Positions 54,916-64,000 of a DNA stretch of 64,000 bases are shown in pieces; the first letter of the stretch is position 1; each line of letters starts with the position of its first letter. Below the pieces are notes generated by a model, which searched no databases, was not told the origin of the DNA, and worked only from the letters and a program-made list of their open reading frames with translations. The stretch spans positions 32,255,332 through 32,319,331 of the forward strand of contig NC_053046.1 of NCBI RefSeq assembly GCF_003473485.1, read 5' to 3'. A program made the position numbers and the translations under genes. Origin of the DNA: Medicago truncatula (lineage: Eukaryota > Streptophyta > Magnoliopsida > Fabales > Fabaceae).

Positions 54916-57900
54916 ATGACTCAAATGAGAGGACCATTTATAATGAGAGATGAGAGGGTGAAATAATGGCCCTTGAATTAAATCAAATGGTTGTAATTTA
55001 ATTCTCACTTTAAAACTCACGTGACCCACTTTTCTAAACTTAACAAACATAACACGCGCTTCTTTTTCCACACAGTCTACTGAAACGAGCATTCCTTAAA
55101 CGCTTCTGCTTCCATCGTCCTCCCTTCACCATGACTCTCCGATGTCTGTCGTTCAGCCACTCACTTCATCTCCCCCTTTCTGAATCTTTTCTCATGCGTT
55201 TCTGTAACAATTATAGTTACCGGAGATCTGTAATTATTTCATCTGATGAGAGGATCTCATGGGTTTTCTTCATCTTTATTCTGAGATTTTATGGATTTTG
55301 AATGTGATTCTGGTTATTGTTGAATGATTTTGAAGCGTGTATGAAAGTCCACTCCACCACAACAACAGTCATAATCATCATCCTTCATTAATCCAAAATT
55401 GATTCTTAAAGTATTAATGGTTGCAGGACTTGCTTTTGTATGGCAATACTATTTGAAATGATACCATCCAACTTTGTAGTGTTAGATGTATTATATTCTG
55501 ATCAAGTACAATTTATGTACAACAATATAGCTTTACTTCCACTGCTCATTGTACTTGATTTAAATTTTGTTTTTAAATTTATGTAATTTCTATTTTAAGT
55601 TTATGATGAGATTCACAACAGTGTAATGTAATGTAATCAAATTCTTATTTTATATCAAATGAGGTGAAATTCTGCAGTCCAAAATTTTGTAGTCATTGAG
55701 ATTGTATTTTGTATTGTGACAGCATTTGATATTGGCAAGTTATATATACATTGGTTTGACATTGGTTTGTTACCATGATGACTTGAAGTTATTATGTACA
55801 TGACAGCATACCTACTTTGTTACTACTTTGCAAATATAATGTCTTCTAGTTAATTTTGGCAAAAAAATAGGTATTTTGTTGTAAGCTGCATAGAAGATAC
55901 GTATGATTTTTTTTTTATTCCAAATCAAGGAACACATCTTTTATTGCTTATAATAAGGAAATCAAGCATAATAATAGGAGTGATATTTGGTAACTGAAAT
56001 CAAGCATAATAATGGAGTGATATTTGGTAGCCAAATAACTTAATTCATTCATACACCAGATAAAAAAGATCCAATGGCTTTCGCTCAAAACAAAGGTTCT
56101 TCAAAAAATAGAAACTAAGGTTCTTCAACAAATAAAAACCCAGATAATAGAAACATAAACACAGGTTCTTCAAAAAGAAACATGAACACAGAAATAGTTT
56201 CCATCTTCCTTCTATGCCATTCATCTTGTCAAAGTTTCTTCATCTTTGTAGTGTCTCTTCTATGTCATTCATATTGTCTAACTCTCTCAATCTTCCATCT
56301 ATGGAATTCTTCAAAACCTAAAAACCAGGAAAATAAACTAAGATTTGATTTTAACTCACATACATGAATATAATAATATCAAAATAAATAAACTAGTTCT
56401 TACCAAAACTATGGAGATTATTTGTTAGGACAATTGCGGCTGTTATGATGCGCATATTCACCACATGCCTTGCAAAGTCTCGTTCTTTTTTGTTGTTGTT
56501 CGACAGCCTTCTCTTTGCCACTTTTGATTCTTTTACCACTGCCTTTAGTCTTTGCAAACTGTGGTGGAAGAATTTCTACTCTCTCAGGAATATTTGTTCT
56601 GATGTAAGTTTCCAAATCATTTGTCTTGGTTTGCTTAGAACTCCCTTCAAACTCATCCAACTCTTTTTCCATTATAACAGCCCCATTTAACACAATAAGC
56701 AGCTTTTCTTTATCTTGCCCAGCCTTCTCCACACACCTAAATAACTTATCCCAGACATTTGAAACGATTCCACCTTGCCCAGCCTTTTCATAGACAATAT
56801 CACCTATGTCAAACACAGGTTTTTTATTTGCAAACTTAGTCCACCTATTCAATATGTACTTACTTGGTATTTCATTCAATTTTTTTCCCTTTACAACACA
56901 AAGTATGTGTCTACAAGGTATTCCTTCAGCCTGGAACATTTTGCAGGAGCAGTTTGCATTGTGATAAGACAAATTGTACACTACTTCTCGAAGATTACGA
57001 TTGACCTTACTATTATCATGTACCAGAAATATTTCCATTCCATCTTCCTCTTTCTTATTTTCAATTCCACAATCAACACAAGCCATCCATAATTCCTTCT
57101 GAAATATATAAAATTTCTCGCGAGCATACACATCTCTTGCATGCTTCTCTATGTCACGATCCAACATTAGTTTTGGTATGGAATGAATTGAACTGTTATC
57201 GGCAAGTAACTCCTTATGTCGTTGTGCTTCGATTGCTGAATCAAACCTCATCCAAAATTCAACCAAGTTGACATTAGGATTCAAGAAATTTCCATAAAAC
57301 GAATTCTCACTTTCTGATCTTGATGTTGTTCTCATTATCCCAGCCAACAAAACGTCTTTAAAGTATGCTGGAATCCACATGCTTCGAATTTCAAACATAT
57401 ATGACAGCCACTCATTCTCTTCTAACTCAAAGTCGAAAATGATACTGTCCCATGTTTCTTCAAACTCATCTGGTGTCTCTGATCCCCAAACACATGATTT
57501 GAAAGATTGGTTGAACTCTTCATCATCATTCAAGGAAGCACCTATTTTTTCGGAAACTTTTTTCATTATATGCCACATGCACAATCTATGAAAACAAGTA
57601 GGAAAAGTCTGCTTTACAGCCACTTTCATTGCAGGATCTTGATCAGTTATTATAAGAATACTTATTTGTTCGATATGTAGTATCGAATGAAACTATATCC
57701 CCGAATAATGAATAATTTTTCCTACAAATATCATCTGCCCAAAAAACATACCTTAGTCGGTCTTCTTCATCTACCTCGTATGCATAAAAAAATGATGGAT
57801 TAAGTTCTTGCTTCCTTCTAAAGTTATCAATAAAAACATTTGCATCAGAATCTTTGAGCAAAGTCTGTAAATCTCTTTTATAATTTTGAAGATCCTTTTG

Positions 57901-58968
57901 CGTGCATCCAACATTTTCATAACCCCCAAATTGTTCTTTCATTAAGTGGAATGATTTTGAAGGCCCAATATTTGCTCTACCATATGCATGTAATAAGCTC
58001 TTGTGCATTGGATTCACCTTTCTTGCTGATCTTAGAAATGGCCTCTTCGAGGGTGAAGCAAGTGCATGTGTATGACTTTCATTAAATCGAGCAAGCTCAT
58101 ACTTACCTCCTTCAACCCATTTGAAAACGGCATTTGCATTGCATCCTTCTCTTGTAAGACTCCTTCTTCTAGATTTGACAGCAACTGCATCAAGCACTTC
58201 ATCTTTTTTCTTATCCGATAAATAACCTTCTTTTGAGCAAACAAAGTATTTCCAACGTTTCACACCATTTTTATCTGTAGTTTCCGATGATGAACGCACA
58301 CTAAACCCGACGTTATGTGCATAATTTTGGTAAAACAGTTTACCTTCTGCTAACGTATCAAATATTTGTCCAACCTTCGGCTTCAATTCATCGTCATAGT
58401 TCGGCATGGAATCATTTTCCTATAAAGTAAAACATATATAACGTTTATGAATACTCCAATTTTTGTCCAATTTCAAACAAAATGACATAAAATGATAGGA
58501 ACGTGTGTGTATATTCACATAAAAGGTATGAGTAATCTAACAACACCTAGTAATCTAACAACACCATTTATGAATAAATCACTTTGTAACAAACATACAG
58601 GAACGTATATGCATGAATAATATAAATTACAATTTGAATAATAGAATTTGTGAAATTACCAATAACTGATTGGCTCCAAGCAAAGAGTTTTCCTGCAAAT
58701 TCAAGCTTGAGTTTTTGTCCATTGAAAGGAGAAAAAGGAATTTTAGTGGGAAGAGAGAAAAATTGGTTGTTAGTTACAGAGTGAAGAAGAGGAAGTGGGA
58801 ACGTTTCAGTAGATTGTGTAGAAAAAGAAGCGCGTGTAATGTTTGTTAAGTTTAGAAAAGTGGGTCACGTGAGTTTTAAAGTGAGAATTAAATTACAACC
58901 ATTTGATTTAATCCAAGGGCCATTATTTCACCCTCTCATCTCTCATTATAAATGGTCCTCTCATTTGA

Positions 58969-58971
<3 letters not shown>
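54914..58971 (-). mobile_element. FAR1-type Mutator-like element (MULE), ~4.06 kb
   Basis: TIRs of about 175 bp lie at 54914-55090 and 58801-58971: GACTCAAATGAGAGGACCAT, GGGTGAAATAATGGCCCTTG, CACGTGACCCACTTTTCTAA and CACGCGCTTCTTTTTC are matched in reverse with few differences, so the element is fairly young. A FAR1-like transposase gene is on the minus strand. (TA)n tracts abut both ends, so a target duplication cannot be read; the insertion was probably into TA-rich DNA, or the tracts belong to the ends. 55091-56417 is AT-rich non-coding element DNA. Confidence 0.88.
56418..58722 (-). pseudogene. FAR1/MULE transposase gene, inactivated
   Basis: Minus strand. Exon 1 is 58722-58660 (MDKNSSLNLQENS); exon 2 starts at 58419 after a TTTATAG acceptor, keeping frame (ENDSMPNYDDE). 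The first part holds a FAR1 DNA-binding domain (FYQNYAHNVGFSVRSSS, FVCSKEGY, CNANAVFKW, FNESHTHALASP) and the first MULE catalytic Asp (FDTTYRTNKY). About 35-40 codons expected between this and ITDQDPAMKV are missing, and the reading frame changes there (near 57643-57660). The second part runs 57629-56418: FHRLCMWHIMKK, RTTSRSESENSF, SWIM finger CSCKMFQAEGIPCRHIL and a CCHC knuckle CKACGEYAHHNSRNC at the end. Everything but this one lesion looks intact, so loss was recent. This is related to host FHY3/FAR1 factors, but TIRs show that it is a transposon. Confidence 0.88.

Positions 58972-59031
<60 letters not shown>
58972..59031. repeat. (TA)n microsatellite at right end of MULE
   Basis: About 30 TA units immediately outside the right TIR. 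Confidence 0.95.
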
Positions 59032-59034
<3 letters not shown>

Positions 59035-59445
59035 GAGCCTACTCATGAATCAAACGAGACGAACTATGTATAGCTTAAATTCAGCTCATTTAGTTAACAA
59101 ACTTAATTTCAAGCTCAAATTCAGCTCATTTGGTTCATGAACCAAACTCAACGAGTTAATTATCGAGTCGAGTTCCGAACTATATTCGAGTTGGTTCGGT
59201 TCATTGTCAGTCCTAGGACGGAGTGCACGAACCTAAAGAAGAACAAGTGAATCATGACGGTGCAAAGGAAAAAGAAGTGAATTGCGACAACACAGAGAAA
59301 GAAGAAGCTAAAATTGACTGTAAACGTTTTTAAGACTGTAATATGTTTCTAATCATTAAAAAAAATGTTGCATTTACTAAAAATATTGTTTCTAGTCATC
59401 ACACAAGTAAAATTGACAAATACGACTATAAACGTTTTTTGACAT
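59032..59445. other. Repetitive intergenic DNA
   Basis: Repeated AAATTCAGCTCATTTAGTT / AAATTCAGCTCATTTGGTT words at about 59075 and 59115, with CGAGTTGGTTCGGTTCATTG later. No gene. Confidence 0.5.
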
Positions 59446-59851
59446 TGTTCTGGACCGGTCAAAGACCTGTGCTTAACCACTTAGGCCAAATAACGAACCA
59501 AGCCCAAATACTGCATTTGGCAAATTACTCGCAACACACCCCTTCCCCGCGAGGGGGGTGCACGGAGCAACTGAGACCTGTTCAAACGAACAGTAACGTG
59601 TCTTTACCCACGTTCCCGCAAATATATCACCGACGGTTATACTTCTAGTGATTTCGTAACCGCCAGCCACACGTGTGCCTTACAACGACTCTGCATTCAC
59701 CCACCTCTATAAATAGGAGGCTCCTCGCAACCTCCAAGGTAGAATCTCTCACGCTCTCAAACCCCCCATTCTAAACTACTAACTTGAGCATCGGAGTGTA
59801 TGCAGGTACACCTCCCCCCCATTTGGTCCAACGCTCACTAGAAGTATAACA
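59446..59851 (+). mobile_element. Probable Ty3/gypsy-type LTR
   Basis: Starts TGTTCTGGACC and can be closed at GTATAACA (59851), giving about 406 bp. It has a TATA box in CTCTATAAATAGGAGGCTCC (near 59706) and a C-rich 3' part with TTGAGCATCGGAGTGTATGC then AGGTACACCTCC, a layout common in plant gypsy LTRs. No partner LTR, coding body or target duplication is seen, so it is probably a solo or partial LTR. The right boundary is uncertain. Fossil. Confidence 0.55.
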
Positions 59852-60192
59852 ACCACCGCATTCAATACAGGGCCAACAACCACCTTTTGGTTAGGTACGA
59901 TCAGACATCATTTGATTGAATGAATTTGTTTTTGTGTGTTGATTCATTGAATTTTTCACTTGTATAATACACTAAGTAAGAAACTTTTGTAAAAAAAAAA
60001 AAAAACAAGTTAGAAACTATTTAAAAATATATATAACTTTTAGGATTTTTTTGTTATGCGAGCTAAATGGGTTACACGTATCCCATACAGGCTAGCCCAA
60101 ATGGATAACATATTTTTTAGGATGGGCTAAAAAGTTCTACAAAAATTCGGGTCAAATATTTAAGTTCAAGCCCTACAAAAAAATCGGATTTG

Positions 60193-60745
60193 TAGACATG
60201 CATTTGAACCTTCCCCCGCTCAGACTTGGCTCCCCTGCCTCGTATTTAACGGGGAAAAGCCAATTTGATTGGGTGCGGGTGTGGGGAAAACCCGTCGCTT
60301 TAGTACGGGGGCGGGGTCGGGGGAAGGTCAATCCCACCCTGCACCCACCCTCGCACCCGCCTTGTTTATTTTTTACCCTTATATTTGATAATCATATTAC
60401 TCTTATACCTTTATTTTGTTTTAATAATCTTGCAACTAAGCATGTTTTTTTTACTGTGACATTATGATCTTTAAAAGATGCATTGTGCTCTAATGATTTT
60501 AGAAGCTTTTGTTATTAGATTTTTTTTGTTGCTCCGAAAAAAAGAAGAAAAAATATGTTATTTATTTTTTACTACAGTTGCGGAAGGGGGTGGGGGCGAG
60601 GATGGGAAACCCGTCTCCGTTGGGGGCGGATTTGGGTGTGAATTTTCTATCCCCGATGGGTTTGGGGGCGGGGCGGGGATGGGTACAGTGAAGCGGGGGC
60701 GGGTATATTAAAAACCGTCCCTGCCCCGCCCAGTTGCCATGTCTA
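60193..60745. mobile_element. G-rich hAT-like repeat
   Basis: Ends TAGACATG and GCCATGTCTA are inverted. Inside are ACGGGGGCGGGGTCGGGGG, GGGGGTGGGGGCGAGGATGG and CGGGGCGGGGATGGGTAC blocks akin to those of the element at 33434-33990. No target duplication is found. Short overlapping frames on both strands here are caused by the composition. Confidence 0.6.
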
Positions 60746-60798
60746 TAAAGAAGCCAGAAATTCACAAAAACTCAAAACATCATCATATATAAAAAATT

Positions 60799-61593
60799 GG
60801 CTTAAATATGCAAACTGTCCTTGTAATTTGGGCTCATTTTGATTTTCGTCTCTGTAAAAAAAAAAAATTAATTACATCCCTGTAAAATTTTTTTTGTTTT
60901 AAAAATGTCCCTGGCCCCACTTCACTGGTGATGTGGCATGGGTTTTGCCACGTAGTAGTTGCTGACTGTGCAACTTCTGCCACGTGGCGCTGACGTGGCC
61001 GTCCACATAATTAAAAAATTAAAATTATTTTTAAAGTTTTAAAAATTATTTTTTTTAATTAAAAAAATATGAAAATAAATTCAAAAATTATTAAAAAAAA
61101 TCGAAAAAAACTGTTAAAATTAAATTTTTGACTTTAATTTTTTTTAATTTGAAAATTATATTTTTTCTTCATATTTTAAAAAAGTCATTTCATTTTTTTT
61201 CAGAAATTTTAGATTTTATAATTTAAAAAAAAATAATTTTTTTTTTTTTAAATTATATGATAAAAATAATTTCAGAAAATTATTTTAATTTTTTTCAGAT
61301 TTTTTAAAATGTTTTATTTTATATTTTTAAATTAAAAAAAATAATTTTTAAAACTTTAAAAATAATTTTAATTTTTTAATTATGCGGACCGCCACGTCAG
61401 CGCCACGTGGTATAAGTTGCCTAGTCAGCAACTGCCACGTGGCCCAAAACGTTGCCACATCACCAACGAAGTGGGGCCAGAGACATTTTTAAAACAAATT
61501 TTTTTTTATAGGGATGTAATTAATTTATTTTTTTTTACAAGGACAAAAATCAAAATGAGCCCAAATTACAGGGACGGTTTGCATATTTAATCC
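60799..61593. mobile_element. Foldback Mutator-type MITE with perfect 9-bp TSD
   Basis: Flanked by TAAAAAATT at 60790-60798 and 61594-61602. Ends GGCTTAAATATGCAAAC and the reverse complement GGATTAAATATGCAAAC begin arms that pair to the centre: TGTAATTTGGGCTCATTTTG, TGGCCCCACTTC, CCACGTGGCGCTGACGTGG. The middle (about 61020-61380) is almost pure A/T. Length 795 bp, non-coding. Confidence 0.92.
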
Positions 61594-61602
61594 TAAAAAA
61601 TT

Positions 61603-62106
61603 TAACTTAAGATTGTGATTTTTTATGTTTGGCTCAGGTTACAGGAAAATTATGGCTCAGTTACAGGAGAATTATAGAGTAAAAGAGAGAGGTTGAAGAC
61701 TAAAGGAGAAAAACAAAGTTGTCGCTTAAAACAAATTCATGCCATGATCATATTTTATAAAGCTACAACAAAGCATTGCACTAAATAGAACTCGTAGAAA
61801 GAAGGAGGGCGAGGCAATGGCTTGTCATCAGGAAGCAATAGAATAAAATGTTAGAAAGTCTAAATCTCTAATAATAATAACAATATAATGTAATAAGGTA
61901 GGTAGTACTAGTCTCTAGTATTTTCTCTCTCTGTGTTGGTTTTAGCATAAGAAGGAAGCTATTTACGGTAGGGTGTCGGATTGCAAAGGATCAAATTTCC
62001 ATATCCGCTTTCGACCTATGTTATCCATTGTAGAAACTAGCAACCTACAGATCCGACAACCCGAAATTGAACCATTTGTTGAACTGTTTTTGTTTTTGGA
62101 TAGAGT
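61603..62106. other. Intergenic, no supported gene
   Basis: AT-rich with a short frame near 61973-62185 that lacks motifs and overlaps the next MITE. Confidence 0.5.
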
Positions 62107-62281
62107 AGTGATATATGTACATCAATTGGTGATAACTTTGACGACAACTTTCATTTTTTCTCTTCTCATTGGTTCAAAACAATAGAGAGAGAAAAAGGAA
62201 GAAAGAGAATAAGAATATAATGTGAGTATGAGAGAGAAAGTTGTTAAAAAATTGTCATAATGTGGTTGTACAAATATCATT
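62107..62281. mobile_element. Small MITE, relative of the one in UGT pseudogene F
   Basis: Ends GTGATATATGTACATC and GTACAAATATCATT are inverted. The body reads, in reverse, ACAACTTTCTCTCTCATACT and CTTCCTTTTTCTCTC, as at 43280-43441. About 175 bp. Confidence 0.75.
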
Positions 62282-62799
62282 TCTATTTCGGATAACATGG
62301 TTTGGGTCGGGGGTCGGTTTCTTGTCCACCCCTAATTGACATCTTTATATTTAGGTGATGTTGTATGAATACCGTGGAATATAAGAAATAATGTTGTTTT
62401 ACCTGTTGTTTGTTTATTTTAGAGAGGTAATAACAAGTATTAACACCTTATATTTTTTTGAGAAGTTAAACTAGTCAATCAAAATTGGCATCAAGAGAAA
62501 TCGAAAATGAAATATTTAAAATAAGTACACTTCAAGATTTCAAACCATCAATATACGTCAATATTATGACCTTATCTTAGAAATGGGTGTTATCGATAAT
62601 AGGAGGTAGAGTAGGTTTTGACTTCTTCACCCGGTGTTCAAATCCATAGTATACAAAAAAATGTTGTAGGTGTTTTTTGACTCTATTGTAATCGGTAATC
62701 GGTTGAGTATCTCTTACTCTTTCTATCAACAAATTGTTGTTTATATAAAATTAGATATAACAAAAATCAGCTACAATTATGGTAACTAGGTAGAGGCTG
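62282..62799. other. Intergenic before LINE
   Basis: Nothing recognised. GGGTCGGGGGTCGG near 62305 recalls the end of a hAT-type repeat. Confidence 0.45.
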
Positions 62800-63740
62800 A
62801 GTACTTTTCTGTTGAATAGACTTTCGCACAAGGGGACCCTCTGTCTCCTTATTTATTTGTCATTTGTATGGATAGACTTTCACACATTATAGCTGACTAG
62901 GTGGAGGCTGAGTACTGAAAACCAATGCGTGCAGGCAGGTATGGTCCCCAAATTTCTCATTTTCTTTTTGCTAACGATCTTCTTCTTTTTAAAGAGGCTT
63001 CTATCGAGGAAGCTCATTGGTTTATGGATTGTCTTGACCTCTTTTGCCAAGCTTCAAGCCAAAAGATCAACAATCATAAAACTCAAATTTATTTCTCTAA
63101 GAATATGGATAACCAACTTCATGAAGAAATCCTACTTCATACTAGTTTTACTCATGTCAATAGTTTGGGTAGATACCTGGGGGCTAATTTAGTTACTGGT
63201 AGATCCACTAAAGGTCACTTTAGGCATATTGCCGACAAAATTCAGAATAAACTTACTGGATGGAAACAACAATGTTTAAGTCTAGCAGAGAGAATTACTA
63301 TCTCAAAGTCAGTTATTAGCTCTATTCCATATTACCCTATGCAGTATGCAAAGATCCCTAAAACTATTTGTGTTTCAACGTGGTTTCATGTGGGGAGACT
63401 CTGATCAGAGGTGAAAACCACATTTGGTTAATTGGGATGTTTGTTGTCAGCCAAAATCTAATGATGGTTTGGGGTTTAAGAGACCTCGTTATACGAATGA
63501 GGCTTTTCTGATGAAAATGATGTGGAACCTCGTTAACAAACCAAATGAGTTGTGGTGTAAAGTCCTTGTTAGCAAGTATGGCAGAAGTAATGCTTTCATG
63601 GTTTCTTGTAGCACTCAGCCTTATGATTCTCCTTTATGGAAATCTTTGGCAGGAATCTGGAATGATTTCCAACACCATGTGTTTTGTCAAATAGGAAATG
63701 GCAGACGAACAAATTTATGGATGGATAAATAAGTTTCTAA
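62800..63740 (+). mobile_element. LINE (non-LTR) reverse transcriptase fragment
   Basis: FAQGDPLSPYLFVICMDRLS near 62825-62885 is the conserved RT block. 62925-63404 continues with ISHFLFANDLLLF, which holds the catalytic motif as FAND where active plant LINEs have FADD, then CQASSQKINNHKTQIYFSKN and KLTGWKQQCLSLAERITISK. A frame change near 63400 leads to 63424-63732, encoding the post-RT region (NWDVCCQPKSNDGLGFKRPR, EAFLMKMMWNLVNKPNELWC, GRRTNLWMDK). Frame changes and the missing Asp show a dead copy. The 5' part and the RNase H end are not present. Confidence 0.87.
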
Positions 63741-64000
63741 GGGAGGCATTCTCCTAACCTCAACATCCGAAAACATCATTGATACCACTCTTTCTATGAG
63801 GGATACGCTGACTCCTGAAGGAAATTGAGATTTAATACTTTTTTGCAGGATAATTTACCTAATACTTTTTTTGAAGAAGAAGAATTTACCTAATACTATT
63901 GTGAATCCGGTCCTTACTTTACATACCCTAAACGATACGAACAGACCTGATACCATGGGACGGGGGAAACCAATACTCACCAATTTACTATTCAAAGTGT
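63741..64000. other. Right edge, decaying LINE or unique DNA
   Basis: A few words (TGATACCACTCTTTCTATGA) could continue the LINE, but nothing firm is visible. A repeated AATTTACCTAATACTTTTTT word appears at about 63850 and 63885. Confidence 0.4.

Noticed and set aside
56418-58722. Host FHY3/FAR1 light-signalling factor
   Set aside because: Domain order fits FAR1, but the gene lies inside long matching TIRs and has a frame-breaking deletion, so it is a MULE transposase.
60478-60765. Overlapping Gly-rich frames on both strands
   Set aside because: They come from the G-rich hAT-like repeat, not from a gene.

Overview
The window reads as AT-rich nuclear DNA of a flowering plant, most likely a legume close to Medicago. 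The signs are GT-AG introns, a tandem UGT87A-type glycosyltransferase family, an FLX-like and a CCT-motif gene, plant-type PIF/Harbinger, Mutator, hAT and Stowaway elements, and plant Ty1/copia and LINE remnants. The species is inferred, not shown.

Layout: 1-5.6 kb holds a copia LTR, a Pack-MULE-like element, a small two-exon gene for a secreted/membrane protein (2281-2851), and a broken copia copy whose LTR is split by a foldback Mutator element. 5.6-9.6 kb has no gene; a long-TIR element (8435-9585) ends about 135 bp before the FLX-like gene (9721-14171, four exons). 14.2-17.2 kb shows no gene. A three-exon CCT-motif gene lies at 17248-18771. 18.8-24.7 kb holds microsatellites, a PIF-type MITE with TTA duplications (22052-22743) and a LINE 3' end that stops about 80 bp before the first glycosyltransferase gene.

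24.7-48.1 kb is a same-strand array of seven UGT87A-type genes. Five look intact, at 24744, 27447, 32622, 38690 and 46592. Two are pseudogenes, at 30762 and 41593. All share one phase-1 intron whose length runs from about 0.1 to 3.2 kb because transposons sit in some copies. Promoter segments, introns and 3' flanks were copied with the exons. The pseudogene at 30762 is a mosaic of two UGT lineages.

The last UGT gene is bracketed by two members of one PIF/Harbinger family. One is a complete 2.6-kb element with a single 560-codon ORF that joins a SANT/Myb-like domain to a DDE transposase (48577-51170). The other is a 705-bp internally deleted derivative (45009-45713). Both have TAA duplications. 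51-64 kb has no host gene I can support. It holds SINE-like repeats, a 4-kb FAR1-type MULE with long TIRs between two (TA)n tracts, a gypsy-type LTR, G-rich hAT-like repeats, a foldback Mutator MITE with a perfect 9-bp duplication, a small MITE also found inside a UGT pseudogene, and a LINE reverse-transcriptase fragment running toward the right edge.

No wholly new system is evident. The strongest leads are the fused Harbinger protein with its deletion derivative, a 28-bp deletion that moved the 3' splice site in part of the UGT array, a Glu-to-Asp change in the PSPG box of two otherwise intact UGTs, and the chimeric UGT pseudogene.
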